The notes below the pieces were generated by a model. That model did not search any database, was not told where the DNA came from, and saw only the letters and a program-made list of their open reading frames with translations. Position numbers and translations under genes: made by a program. Of a stretch of 64,000 nt of DNA, positions 30,419 to 39,150 are shown in pieces. How positions within the stretch are numbered: position 1 is the first letter of the stretch; each line of letters opens with the position of its first letter. This DNA comes from Streptomyces sp. SJL17-4 (lineage in GTDB: Bacteria > Actinomycetota > Actinomycetes > Streptomycetales > Streptomycetaceae), in contig NZ_CP104578.1 in NCBI RefSeq assembly GCF_036826855.1, forward strand, positions 6,173,501-6,237,500, given 5' to 3'.

Positions 30419-31123
30419 TCAGCGCATCTTTCCGCCCCGCGGCATCCGCATGCCCTTCGGCATCGGACCCTTCGGCAGCGGCATGTTGCTCATCAGGTCG
30501 CCCATCGCCCGCAGCCGGTCGTTGGCCGCCGTCACCTGCGGGCCGGAGAGCACCCGAGGCAGCTTGAGCATGGTCGTGCGGACCTTCTTGAGCGGCACCT
30601 GGCCCTCGCCGTCGCCGACGATGATGTCGGTTACCGGCACGTCCACCACGACGCGGTTCATGCGCTTCTTCTCGGCCGCGAGCAGGGTCTTCACCCGGTT
30701 CGGGTTGCCCTCGGCCACCAGCACGATGCCGGCCCGGCCGACCGCCCGGTGCACGACGTCCTGGCTGCGGTTCATCGCGACCGCGGGGGTCGTCGTCCAG
30801 CCGCGCCCGACGTTCTGCAGCACCGCCGCGGCTGCGCCCGGCTGGCCCTCCATCTGCCCGAAGGCCGCGCGCTCGGCGCGCCGCCCGAACACGATGGCCG
30901 CCGCCAGGAGCGCCAGGACGAAGCCCAGGATGCCCAGGTAGACCGGGTGACCGATCAGGAAGCCGATCGCGAGGAGGACACCGAGTACGACGATGCCCAC
31001 GCCTGCGACGACAAGTCCGACCTTCGGGTCAGCCTTTCGGGTCATCTTGTACGTGAGGGCGATCTGCTTGAGCCGCCCCTGGTTCGCAGCGTCAGCGCTG
31101 CCCGTGTTTGCCTTCCTCGCCAT
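30419..31123 (-). CDS. DUF4191-family membrane protein
   Basis: 234 residues. Two adjacent membrane helices (about 38-58 and 63-82) follow a basic N-terminus (KMTRKADPK). The cytoplasmic C-terminal domain contains VGRAGIVLVAEG and NRVVVDVPVTDIIVGDGEGQVPL, followed by a Met/Pro/Gly-rich tail (MPLPKGPMPKGMRMPRGGKMR). DUF4191 proteins are found next to lipA in actinobacteria; a role in lipoate metabolism or the envelope has not been shown to my knowledge. ATG 31123 is the first start of the frame. Confidence 0.85.
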   Translation of the reverse strand: MARKANTGSADAANQGRLKQIALTYKMTRKADPKVGLVVAGVGIVVLGVLLAIGFLIGHPVYLGILGFVLALLAAAIVFGRRAERAAFGQMEGQPGAAAAVLQNVGRGWTTTPAVAMNRSQDVVHRAVGRAGIVLVAEGNPNRVKTLLAAEKKRMNRVVVDVPVTDIIVGDGEGQVPLKKVRTTMLKLPRVLSGPQVTAANDRLRAMGDLMSNMPLPKGPMPKGMRMPRGGKMR

Positions 31124-31133
31124 GTCCTGAAGT

Positions 31134-31349
31134 TTACGTGGCCCGGGAAGTCCGGCCCGACGCGACCTCCATCACGTGCTGGGCCTCGACCCGGTCCTTG
31201 GCGCGGCGGCGGTCCTCCAGGACGGAGTTCCAGGCGTTGCGCCGGGCGGTGCGCTGCCCGGCGCCGAGGAGCAGTGCCTCCACGGCCTTCAGGGCGTCGG
31301 TGACGGACGGGATCGCGGTGACGCGGACGTGCGTCGATGCGGCCGGCAT
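31134..31349 (-). CDS. Small conserved protein between DUF4191 and lipA
   Basis: 71 residues, helical, Arg/Ala rich (SVTDALKAVEALLLGAGQRTARRNAWNSVLEDRRRAKDRVEAQHVMEVA). GGAGG lies 8 bases before ATG 31349. Its stop is 10 bases before the DUF4191 start, so they are probably co-transcribed. A protein of this size occupies the same place in other Streptomyces. No function known. Confidence 0.75.
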   Translation of the reverse strand: MPAASTHVRVTAIPSVTDALKAVEALLLGAGQRTARRNAWNSVLEDRRRAKDRVEAQHVMEVASGRTSRAT

Positions 31350-31722
31350 GTCGGGGTCCTCCCTCGATTGCGGATGAGACGAGGCGGGGGGTGTGAGCGA
31401 GTCGTGGCGGTGAGTGAAACCAGGCTCACAGACTGGTGTTACCAGGGCGTGACCCGGTGGTCAAACACTGATGAAACGTTGATGCGGCCATGTGGCGGGC
31501 CCGGGAAGCGCGGACGCGGCCCGTACATCCCCGCTGAGCTGCGGGGCCGTACGGGCCGCGTCGAATCCGGCCATTACTGACCAGTAACCGCTTGTGCTCC
31601 GATTCACACAGCCTGCGTGGCGTTGTCGACAGCACCACGCTTCTCTGTGCTGTCGGTCGAGCTCCGCCTTGCCACCCGCTCCGGCCGCGTGCCCGCCCTC
31701 GTTCCTCGGGCGGACCCGCAAC
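31350..31722. other. 373-base gap downstream of lipA: hairpins and a palindrome
   Basis: No gene is seen. It holds a 9-bp stem (31627-31635 with 31647-31655), a likely lipA terminator on the minus strand; a perfect 6+2+6 palindrome TTACTGACCAGTAA at 31574-31587; and the large hairpin at 31513-31562. The promoter of the 71-residue gene should lie at about 31370-31480 but no clear box was found. Confidence 0.6.
31513..31562. terminator. Long structured hairpin downstream of lipA
   Basis: A 14-bp perfect outer stem (31513-31526 with 31549-31562), a 2x2 internal loop, then a 6-bp inner stem and 6-base loop. It could be a second lipA terminator or part of a structured leader for the 71-residue gene. 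Confidence 0.55.
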
Positions 31723-32676
31723 CTACGCTCCGGCTCGGCTGCGCTTCTCCATCGCCTGCTGGAAGAGACGCCCGGCGCGGTACGAGGAACGGACCAGCGG
31801 GCCCGACATCACACCGGAGAAGCCGATCTCGTCGGCCTCCTCCTTCAGCTCCACGAACTCCTGCGGCTTCACCCAGCGCTCCACGGGGTGGTGGCGGACG
31901 GAGGGGCGCAGGTACTGCGTGATCGTGATCAGCTCACAGCCCGCGTCGTGCAGCTGCTGGAGCGCCTCGCTGATCTCCTCACGGGTCTCGCCCATGCCGA
32001 GGATCAGGTTCGACTTCGTGACCAGACCGTAGTCACGGGCCTGCGTGATGACGTCGAGCGAACGCTCGTAACGGAAGCCCGGACGGATCCGCTTGAAGAT
32101 CCGCGGCACCGTCTCCACGTTGTGCGCGAAGACCTCGGGGCGCGAGGCGAAGACCTCCGCCAGGAGCTCCGGCACGGCGTTGAAGTCGGGCGCGAGCAGC
32201 TCGACCTTGGTGCGGCCCTCGGCGCGCTCCGCCGTCTGCTGGTGGATCTGGCGCACGGTCTCGGCGTACAGCCAGGCGCCGCCGTCCTCCAGGTCGTCGC
32301 GCGCGACGCCGGTGATCGTGGCGTAGTTCAGGTCCATCGTGACGACCGACTCGCCCACGCGGCGCGGCTCGTCCCGGTCAAGGGCTTCGGGCTTGCCCGT
32401 GTCGATCTGGCAGAAGTCACAGCGTCGGGTGCACTGGTCACCGCCGATGAGGAAGGTCGCCTCGCGGTCCTCCCAGCACTCGAAGATGTTGGGACAGCCC
32501 GCCTCCTGGCAGACCGTGTGCAGCCCCTCGCTCTTCACGAGGCTCTGCATCTTCGTGTACTCGGGCCCCATCTTCGCCCGGGTCTTGATCCACTCGGGCT
32601 TGCGCTCGATGGGGGTCTGGGCGTTCCGGACCTCCAGGCGCAGCATCTTGCGTCCGTCGGGTGCGACTGCGGACAC
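31723..32676 (-). CDS. lipA: Lipoyl synthase
   Basis: Radical-SAM enzyme that inserts two sulfurs into octanoyl groups on lipoyl domains. 317 residues. The auxiliary cluster ligands are C56, C61 and C67 ([12 protein letters not shown]); the SAM cluster is C82, C86 and C89 (CTRRCDFC). The C-terminal RSSYRAG supplies the conserved Ser ligand region. GTG 32676 follows AGGAG at a 6-base spacing and gives the length I know for Streptomyces LipA. It follows lipB in the same direction after 114 bases. Its substrates include the two-lipoyl E2 encoded at 47286-49061. Confidence 0.97.
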   Translation of the reverse strand: MSAVAPDGRKMLRLEVRNAQTPIERKPEWIKTRAKMGPEYTKMQSLVKSEGLHTVCQEAGCPNIFECWEDREATFLIGGDQCTRRCDFCQIDTGKPEALDRDEPRRVGESVVTMDLNYATITGVARDDLEDGGAWLYAETVRQIHQQTAERAEGRTKVELLAPDFNAVPELLAEVFASRPEVFAHNVETVPRIFKRIRPGFRYERSLDVITQARDYGLVTKSNLILGMGETREEISEALQQLHDAGCELITITQYLRPSVRHHPVERWVKPQEFVELKEEADEIGFSGVMSGPLVRSSYRAGRLFQQAMEKRSRAGA

Positions 32677-32790
32677 ATCGGCTCCTGTAGCTTCGATTCT
32701 TCGGCGCACACCAGGGTACGCCGTTGCTTCCCATGCCTTACTACGTCTGGCCAACCTCTGGCCAGCGCCCCGCATTCCTGCGGGCACTCC

Positions 32791-33606
32791 TCAGACCGAG
32801 GACGTCTCCACCGGACGCTCGATCTCGCGCGGCTTCAGCTCCGCCTGCTCCAGGACCGCCCGCAGGTGCTTCTCCACCACCGGCAGCACCTCCTCGATCG
32901 TGACGTCGCGGCCCAGTTCGTTGGCGAGCGAGGTGACGCCCGCGTCGCGGATGCCGCACGGGATGATCCGGTCGAACCAGGCGTTGTCCGGGTTCACGTT
33001 CAGGGCGAAGCCGTGCATGGTGACGCCCTTGGCGACCCGGATGCCGATCGCGGCGAGCTTGCGGTCCTCGCGGCGCTGGCCGGCGTTGGACGGGGCGTAC
33101 TCGGGGCCGTTCATCCGCGGGTCGAACTCCTCGTCGTTCAGACGGGGGTCGAAGTCGAGGGAGAGCCCGCCGAGGGCCGGCCGCTGCTCCACCGGATCAC
33201 CGAGCACCCAGACCCCGCTGCGGCCCTCGACCCGGCTGGTCTCCACGCCGAACTCGGCGGCGGTGAGGATCAGCGCCTCCTCCAGGCGGCGGACGTGCGC
33301 GACGACGTCCACGGGCCGGGGCAGCTTCATGATCGGGTAGCCGACGAGCTGGCCGGGGCCGTGCCAGGTGATCTTGCCGCCGCGGTCGACGTCCACCACG
33401 GGCGTCCCGTCGAGCGGGCGCTCGCTCTCCGCCGTACGCCGGCCGGCCGTGTAGACCGGCGGGTGTTCGAGGAGCAGACAGGTGTCGTCGATCTCGTCGG
33501 TGAACCGCGCGGCGTGCACCTCGCGCTGCTTGTCCCAGGCCACCTGGTAGTCGACGGCTTCCACGCCGAAACCAAGGCGGACGAATCGCAGCTCACTCAC
33601 GGCCAT
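32791..33606 (-). CDS. lipB: Lipoyl(octanoyl) transferase
   Basis: Moves octanoate from acyl carrier protein to E2 and GcvH lipoyl domains. 271 residues with [17 protein letters not shown] (about 75-91), K183 and C217 (PCGIRDAG) as catalytic residues. Between about 137 and 180 there is an insert ([13 protein letters not shown] ... SNAGQRRED) that short E. coli-type LipB lacks. ATG 33606 directly follows AGGAGG; a GTG two codons later is the alternative. Upstream of lipA. Confidence 0.96.
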   Translation of the reverse strand: MAVSELRFVRLGFGVEAVDYQVAWDKQREVHAARFTDEIDDTCLLLEHPPVYTAGRRTAESERPLDGTPVVDVDRGGKITWHGPGQLVGYPIMKLPRPVDVVAHVRRLEEALILTAAEFGVETSRVEGRSGVWVLGDPVEQRPALGGLSLDFDPRLNDEEFDPRMNGPEYAPSNAGQRREDRKLAAIGIRVAKGVTMHGFALNVNPDNAWFDRIIPCGIRDAGVTSLANELGRDVTIEEVLPVVEKHLRAVLEQAELKPREIERPVETSSV

Positions 33607-33912
33607 GCCTCCTCCTGGGTGCCGGGCTCCGGAATCCGGGGATCATCCCGGGCCGGTGCGGCACCATGCGTCATTCGCGCCCATGCCACTGTACGGCGGT
33701 GCCGGGGACACCCCTCCGGCAGGTGGACGGGGCCACCGTGCGGCGGGTGGACGAGGGCACCTACGTCAGCGATGCCGTCAATCCTCACACGATCGGATGA
33801 ATGTGGGGCGAAGGTGGCGGTACGGGCCGTGAGGACCGCTAAATTCGCGCCGTTCCATGAGGGTCCGACGGGGCTGCCGTCCGGACCCGGAAGGCAGGAG
33901 ACCGCACAGCTG
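33607..33912. other. 306-base divergent gap lipB / TPR regulator
   Basis: No coding signal. One TAAATT (33840-33845) could be a -10 for the TPR regulator, 68 bases from its ATG. No -35 or operator is recognised. Confidence 0.4.
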
Positions 33913-35493
33913 ATGACGGAACGACCACCGCAGCGCATCCCGAACCGCCAGCTCGCCGCGCTCATCGCCGAAGCCGGGTTCTCCCATGCGGGCCTGGCGA
34001 GACGGGTGGACCAGCTCGGCCTGGAACACGGTCTCGATCTGCGGTACGACAAGACCTCGGTGACCCGCTGGCTCCGCGGCCAGCAGCCACGCGGCACCAC
34101 GCCCGCGCTGATCGCCGAGGTCTTCACCCGTCGCCTCGGCCGCCGGCTCTCCGCCCAGGACCTCGGCCTCGACGCCTGCGCGCCGGTCTACGCGGGCCTG
34201 GAGTTCGCGGCGACCCCCGAGGAGGCGGTCGACATCGTCAGCGGGCTCTGGCGGAAGGACTCCGGCAGCCACGCCGAACTCCGCAAGATCGCCTTCACTC
34301 CGGCGGGTCTGGTCGTGCCCAGCCGCGACTGGCTGATCGGCCATGCGGACGACCGGGTGGCCCGGGGGGACGCGCCGGGCCCTCGGGCCGCGTCGGCGGC
34401 CGCCCCGGCCGCGGCCAAGGTCACGGCCGAGGCCCGCCTGGCGCACGAGCCGCGCCCGGCGCACGACTCGCGCCCGGCGCATGAGCCGCGCCCGGCCCAT
34501 GACCCCCGACTCGCGACGCACGATCCCCGGGTGCCGCCCCAGGGCCGCTTCTCCGTGCCCAGGCAGCGCGGTACGGACAGGGGGCCCGGCCAGCGGGTCT
34601 CCAGCGGGGACATCGCGGCCCTGCGCTCCGTCGGCGAGCTGTTCCGTACGCTCGACCACGCCTACGGCGGCGGGCACGCCCGGCAGGCCCTCGTCCGCTA
34701 CCTGGAGCACGAGGCCGAGCCGATGCTGCGCGGCACGTACGGGGAGTCCGTGGGCCGCCGCCTCTTCGCCGCGGCCGCCGACCTCACCCGGCTGGCCGGC
34801 TGGACGTCGTACGACATCGCCGCGCACGGCCTCGCCCAGCGCTACTTCGTCCAGGCGCTGCGGCTCGCCCAGGCCGCCGGGGACCGGGCGTACGGCTCGT
34901 ACGTGCTCCTCACCATGAGCTGCCAGGCCGTCTACCTCGGCCACGGCCGTGAGGCGGTGCAGCTCGCCCGGGTCGCCCAGCAGGGCGTCGGGCCGACCGC
35001 GCCACCGGTCGTTCAGGCGATGCTGCACGCGGTCGAGGCGCGGGGGCACGCGGTGCTCGGCGAGGCGCGGGTGTGCAGCGCCTCGCTGGTACGGGCCGAG
35101 CGGGCCCTGGAGGCGGCGCGGCCCGGCGACGAGGTGCCGTACTGGGCCCGGATGTTCGACGAGGCCCAACTCGCCGACGAGCTCGGGCACTGCCACCGCG
35201 ACCTCCAGCAGTACCGGCCGGCGGCCCAGCACGCCGAACGCGCCCTCCAGCTCCGCGCCCCCGGCTTCGCCCGCAGCCGCCTCTTCTGCCGGGTGGTCCT
35301 GGCGACGTCGCGCCTGGCCCTGGGGGAACTGGACCAGGCGTGCGCGCTGGGAGCGGAGGCGGCGCAACAGGCGTCGGAGATGAGGTCGGCGCGGGCGACG
35401 GAGTACGTACGCGACTTCGAACGCCGGCTGGAGCCGTACCGGGACGCGGCGGCGGCCCGCACCTACCGCGACCGAGTAGCCGCCCTCGGCTGA
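33913..35493 (+). CDS. Helix-turn-helix/TPR regulator (NsdA-like)
   Basis: 526 residues. The N-terminal 75 residues look like an XRE-type helix-turn-helix (LARRVDQLGLEHG, KTSVTRWLRGQQPRG). After a variable linker with Ala-His-Glu/Asp-Pro-Arg repeats (about 178-205) come tetratricopeptide-like helices to the C-terminus (VGELFRTLDHAYGGGHARQALVRYL; LARVAQQGVG; ELGHCHRDLQQYRPAAQHAERALQL). This is the layout of Streptomyces NsdA-type regulators of development and antibiotic production; membership is from memory. ATG 33913 lies 12 bases after AGGAG, a long but usable spacing. Convergent with an FAD oxidoreductase across a repeat field. Confidence 0.8.
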   Translation: MTERPPQRIPNRQLAALIAEAGFSHAGLARRVDQLGLEHGLDLRYDKTSVTRWLRGQQPRGTTPALIAEVFTRRLGRRLSAQDLGLDACAPVYAGLEFAATPEEAVDIVSGLWRKDSGSHAELRKIAFTPAGLVVPSRDWLIGHADDRVARGDAPGPRAASAAAPAAAKVTAEARLAHEPRPAHDSRPAHEPRPAHDPRLATHDPRVPPQGRFSVPRQRGTDRGPGQRVSSGDIAALRSVGELFRTLDHAYGGGHARQALVRYLEHEAEPMLRGTYGESVGRRLFAAAADLTRLAGWTSYDIAAHGLAQRYFVQALRLAQAAGDRAYGSYVLLTMSCQAVYLGHGREAVQLARVAQQGVGPTAPPVVQAMLHAVEARGHAVLGEARVCSASLVRAERALEAARPGDEVPYWARMFDEAQLADELGHCHRDLQQYRPAAQHAERALQLRAPGFARSRLFCRVVLATSRLALGELDQACALGAEAAQQASEMRSARATEYVRDFERRLEPYRDAAAARTYRDRVAALG

Positions 35494-35576
35494 CCCCACG
35501 GCCCCGCCCGGCCGGGCTGCACCCGCCCGGCCCGGTGCGGGCTGCACCCGCCCCGCCCCGTGCGCGCTGTGCCCGC

Positions 35577-35778
35577 CCCACCGCCCGTGTGGGCGGGCCC
35601 AGGCCGCCACCCACCCGCCGTGTGGGCCGCGCCGCCTCGCCACCGGGGCCGCGCCCGTACCCACCCGCCGTGTGGGCCGCGCCGGCGGCCCCCGCCACCC
35701 GCCGTGTGGGCTGCGCCCGCGCCCTCGCCACCCGCCGTGTGGGCCGCGCCCGCGCCCGTACCCACCCGCCGTGTGGGC
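35577..35778. repeat. Array of CCACCCGCCGTGTGGGC repeats
   Basis: Five exact 17-bp copies start at 35611, 35661, 35695, 35728 and 35762, with a degenerate one at about 35577. Start-to-start distances are 50, 34, 33 and 34. Each copy folds as CCCAC/GTGGG with a 7-base loop. The spacers are themselves similar GC-rich sequence. Confidence 0.92.
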
Positions 35779-35975
35779 ATTCGTCCCGCAGGGCGGGACG
35801 GGTGGGAACACGGGACGGCGCCCTCTGGCGGCGCCTCCGCCCCTTGTGCCTGGACCCGCACCACCAGCGCAGCGCGCACCCGGTGCGGGTTCAGGCGCGG
35901 GAGCCTAGGCCCGGCAGGGGGCGTCGTCCGTTGTGCCCACCCGTTCCGCCCCAGCGGAACGAATGCCCACAACGT
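35771..35975. repeat. Facing pair of REP-like elements
   Basis: An element GTGTGGGCATTCGTCCCGC, hairpin, GACGGGTGGG (35771-35807, plus) recurs inverted at about 35934-35975. Each has a perfect 8-bp stem (35782-35789/35793-35800 and 35942-35949/35954-35961). The stem bases differ in both arms, so pairing is kept. Confidence 0.85.
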
Positions 35976-36087
35976 GGTGCGCGGGCCGCAGCCCGCGACG
36001 GGCGGGTGCGGGCCGGCTCGCAGTGGGGCGTGGGCGGCAGTCCACCACGGGCCGCACCCGCGACGGGGGTCGTGGAACCGTGGCGGG

Positions 36088-37500
36088 TTACGCCGCGCCC
36101 GGCTCCTCCGTCGACAGCCCGTCCACCCGCCCCACCCCCAGGTCCGTCAACAGGGCCGAGGCCGCTCGGGCGCCCGAGGCCAGCGCGCCCTGGACCGTGC
36201 TCGTCGCGCGGTGGTCGCCGCAGACGTACAGGCCCGCAAGCAGGCGGACCGAGCGGCGCGCGTCGTGCGGTGGCGGCATCGAGGGGACCGCGTCCGGCGT
36301 GTGACGCAGGGCCAGCAGCTCCCACTCGTCCGTCGACGTGCCGTACAGCGTCGCGAGGTGCTTGCGGACCCGCCGTTCCGTGTCGTCCGGCGGCGTCCCG
36401 AGCACCGTCGAGGTGATCAGCGTCCGGCCCTCCGGCGCCCGGCCCGGGTCCACCGCGCTCATCACCGCCGTGTGGGCCACCGGCCCGCCGGGGTCGGCCT
36501 CCAGGAGCAGCGTCGGGTCCGCCGTCGGCGCCCCCGGCGCCCCCGGCGCCACCGGCGCCGTGTGGTGCAGCACCGTCACCGAGTGGAAGGCCGGCCTCCG
36601 CAGCCCCGGCAGCAGCTCGGCCGCCGTCCGCGCCCCCGTCGCGAGGACGACCGAGCGGCACCGGAACACCCCGTGCTCCGCCGTCGTCACCCGCGAGACC
36701 GACGCCTCCGTGACCCGGACCCCCGTCCGGACCGTGCCCGGCGGCAGCGCCGCCGCGAGCCGTTCCGGGAGCGCCGCCGCCCCGCCCTCGGGCACCGCGA
36801 GCCTGCCCCGGGCGAAGGCGCGCAGCGCCAGGTCCGCGCGGCGGCTCGACATGCCGAGGTCCGGGTCGCCGAGGAGCGCCGCGAGCAGCGGCCGCAGCAC
36901 GCCCTGGACGGTCCTGGCGGGCAGCCTCGCGGTCAGCGCCTCGCGGGCGGTGCGCTCGGGGCGGGCCAGGATCCGCTGCGCCGGGGTCGCCGCGAGCCGG
37001 ACGAGGGACGCGCCGAGCCGCGCCTGGTCGAGCGAGGCGGCCGGATGCCGGGGGGCGCTCGCGAGGGCGCGCGCCACGCTGAACGCTCCCCCCACGCTCC
37101 GGTGTCCCGGAGTCCGCGGCCCGCCGGCCGTCCGGCGCGGGTGCGGGGCGCCCCATCGCGCGTACCGGCCGTCGCTGTGCACGAGCACCCCCGGGGCGAA
37201 CGGCCGCAGCACCAGTCCGTCGAGCCCCGGAACGGCCCGGAGTTCCTCGTACGACAGGGTGAGCAGCGGTCCGACCCGGTCGAGCAGGAAGCCGTCGACG
37301 GCCTCGGTCGCCATCCGGCCCCCGACGCGGGGTTCCGTCTCCAGGACGGCCACGGAGAGCCCGGCGTCGGTCAGCCGGCGGGCCGCGGCGAGTCCCGCGA
37401 CCCCGGCTCCGACGATGACGACGTCGACGCTTCGCGTGCCGTCGACGTCCGTACGCTGTGCAGTCCTTGCGCTGTCGGCGCTGTCTGCGCTGTTGAGCAC
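36088..37500 (-). CDS. NAD(P)/FAD-dependent oxidoreductase (amine oxidase / protoporphyrinogen oxidase-like)
   Basis: 470 residues. The dinucleotide loop VVIVGAGVAGLAAARRL (about 27-43) and the GG-motif RVGGRM (about 58-63) mark the GR2 flavoprotein family. A second FAD contact is VLATGA (about 290) and the C-terminal LYVCGDHRATSTVQGALASG (about 425-445) is the usual closing motif. It probably oxidises an amine, polyene or tetrapyrrole; context gives no substrate. GTG 37500 follows GGGGAGG; the first 20 residues carry a Ser-Ala-Asp repeat. Confidence 0.85.
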   Translation of the reverse strand: MLNSADSADSARTAQRTDVDGTRSVDVVIVGAGVAGLAAARRLTDAGLSVAVLETEPRVGGRMATEAVDGFLLDRVGPLLTLSYEELRAVPGLDGLVLRPFAPGVLVHSDGRYARWGAPHPRRTAGGPRTPGHRSVGGAFSVARALASAPRHPAASLDQARLGASLVRLAATPAQRILARPERTAREALTARLPARTVQGVLRPLLAALLGDPDLGMSSRRADLALRAFARGRLAVPEGGAAALPERLAAALPPGTVRTGVRVTEASVSRVTTAEHGVFRCRSVVLATGARTAAELLPGLRRPAFHSVTVLHHTAPVAPGAPGAPTADPTLLLEADPGGPVAHTAVMSAVDPGRAPEGRTLITSTVLGTPPDDTERRVRKHLATLYGTSTDEWELLALRHTPDAVPSMPPPHDARRSVRLLAGLYVCGDHRATSTVQGALASGARAASALLTDLGVGRVDGLSTEEPGAA

Positions 37501-37687
37501 GTGCCCCTCCCCAGGTCGGCGCGGCCGGTGGGAGGCCTATGCCCCCAACGAGCCTCCGGAATGCCCGAGTTCGCCGTTCTCGTCGAGCCTAGGCAGCGCT
37601 CCCGCGGGTGCCAGCAGCGCGCACCGGGGTGCGTGCGGCACGGGGGAGCACGGAGGGGGAGTGAGGGAGGGGGAGCGGGCGCGGAGG

Positions 37688-38608
37688 TCAGCGCGCGGCC
37701 GCCCTGATCGAGTCGTCGATCGTCGGGAACGCGAAGTCGAATCCGGTCTCCAACAGCCGTCCCGGCAGCACCCGCTGACTCCCCAGCACGTCCTGCGCGA
37801 AGTCCCCGAGGACCACCCGCAGCGCGGGCGCGGGCACCATGAAGAGGGTCGGCCGGCGCAGCACCCGGCCCATCGCCGCCGTCACCTCGCGGTTGGTGAC
37901 CGGTTCGGGGGCGGTCAGGTTCACCGGGCCCGAGAGCGCCGGGGTGTCGATCAGATGGCGCAGGGCGGCCACCTCGTCGTGGAGGGAGATGAACGACCAG
38001 TACTGGCGGCCGTCGCCCATCCGCCCGCCGAGCCCGGCCCGGAACACCGGGAAGAGCCGTCCCCACGCCCCGCCCTCGCGCCCCACCACCAGGCCCGTAC
38101 GGGCGTAGGTGACCCGGATGCCGGCCTCCTCGGCGGGGGCCGCGGCGGCCTCCCACTCCACGCAGACCTCGGGCAGGAAGCCCGTACCCGCCGGGGCACT
38201 CTCGTCGACCGCGCGGCTGCCGGTGTCGCCGTACCAGCCGAGCGCCGTGCCGCACACCAGGCTCTCCGGCGGCTCCGCGAGGGAGGCGAGGGCCTGGGAG
38301 ATCGCCGTCGTGCCGAGGACGCGGCTGTCGCGGATCTCCTGCTTGTACGCCTCGTTCCAGCGGCGTTCGCCGACCCCGGCGCCCGCCAGGTGCACGACGG
38401 AGTCCACGCCGACGAGCCCGGCGGCGTCCACGTACAGCCGCTTCGGGTCCCACTCGACCTCGTCGGCGGTCAGAGCGGGGCGGCGGACGAGCCGGAGGAC
38501 GTCATGGCCGTCGGCGCGCAGGGAGCGGACGAGGGCGGAGCCGATGAGCCCGGAGGCGCCGGTGACGGCGACACGCTTGCGAGTGGCGGAACGCTGCATG
38601 GGTGCCAT
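37688..38608 (-). CDS. TIGR01777-family epimerase-like protein
   Basis: 306 residues. The loop VTGASGLIGSALV (about 14-26) is an SDR Rossmann motif; LAGAGVGERRW, LGWYGDTG and the C-terminal DUF1731 segment (VLGDFAQDVLGSQRVLPGRLLETGF) place it in the TIGR01777/YfcH (SulA-like) family, whose role is unknown. ATG 38608 is supported by GAGAGGG just upstream; an ATG 9 bases later is possible. It is divergent from a GNAT gene with 38 bases between starts. Confidence 0.88.
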   Translation of the reverse strand: MAPMQRSATRKRVAVTGASGLIGSALVRSLRADGHDVLRLVRRPALTADEVEWDPKRLYVDAAGLVGVDSVVHLAGAGVGERRWNEAYKQEIRDSRVLGTTAISQALASLAEPPESLVCGTALGWYGDTGSRAVDESAPAGTGFLPEVCVEWEAAAAPAEEAGIRVTYARTGLVVGREGGAWGRLFPVFRAGLGGRMGDGRQYWSFISLHDEVAALRHLIDTPALSGPVNLTAPEPVTNREVTAAMGRVLRRPTLFMVPAPALRVVLGDFAQDVLGSQRVLPGRLLETGFDFAFPTIDDSIRAAAR

Positions 38609-38646
38609 CCTGCCCTCTCGCGCGGACGCGTGGCACAGTGGTGGCC

Positions 38647-39150
38647 ATGATCGTGCCGCAGACGCTGATACGTACCGCCGAACGAGAGGACGACGCCGCC
38701 CTCGCGGAGCTCGACCGGGTCACCTGGTCGCCCCTGCACGCGGTGCTGCCCGCCCCGGTCCCGCCGTACGAGCCCTTCTTCGACGAGCGCCACCTGCCCG
38801 GGGACTACCTCGTCGCCGTGCGCGAGGGCGTGATCGTCGGCTACATCCGGGCGGTGCCGCCGACCCGGCTCGCCGCCACCGCCCACGTCCGGCAGATCCA
38901 GGGCCTCGCGGTCGCCGAGTCCGCGCGGGGGCACGGCGTGGCGCGGGCACTGCTGCGGGCCGCGATGGACAAGGCGCGGGCGGACGGCGCCGTCCGGATG
39001 ACGCTGCGGGTGCTCGGCCACAACGCCCCGGCCCGCGCGCTCTACGCCTCCGAGGGCTTCGCGGTGGAGGGCGTGCTGCCGGGGGAGATGTTCCTGGCCG
39101 GGGAGTACGTGGACGACGTCCTCATGGGCCGGTCGCTGACCCTCGGCTGA
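38647..39150 (+). CDS. GNAT-family N-acetyltransferase
   Basis: 167 residues. The acetyl-CoA loop VAESARGHGVARALL (Q/RxxGxG/A; about 95-109) and C-terminal NAPARALYASEGF are clear. Substrate unknown. ATG 38647 is preferred; GTG 38641 is in frame two codons upstream. A CACAGT box ends shortly before, so the message may be leaderless. The last 29 bases overlap the convergent TetR gene. Confidence 0.85.
   Translation: MIVPQTLIRTAEREDDAALAELDRVTWSPLHAVLPAPVPPYEPFFDERHLPGDYLVAVREGVIVGYIRAVPPTRLAATAHVRQIQGLAVAESARGHGVARALLRAAMDKARADGAVRMTLRVLGHNAPARALYASEGFAVEGVLPGEMFLAGEYVDDVLMGRSLTLG

Larger units (their letters stand above)
35494..36087. other. 594-base intergenic repeat field
   Basis: No gene is seen in this convergent gap. 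It is filled with short palindromic repeats (separate entries), a GGCGCC hairpin near 35817-35836 and a roughly 20-bp direct repeat (35984-36003 and about 36047-36068). The GC content is too high and repetitive for coding evidence. Confidence 0.7.

Noticed and set aside
31594..33912. An N-terminal extension of the TPR regulator of more than 770 codons
   Set aside because: It runs antisense through lipA and lipB; the recognisable protein begins at ATG 33913.
35611..35778. CRISPR-like array
   Set aside because: Repeats are 17 bp, spacers are short (16-33 bases), GC-rich and alike, and there are no cas genes. It is a palindromic intergenic repeat.
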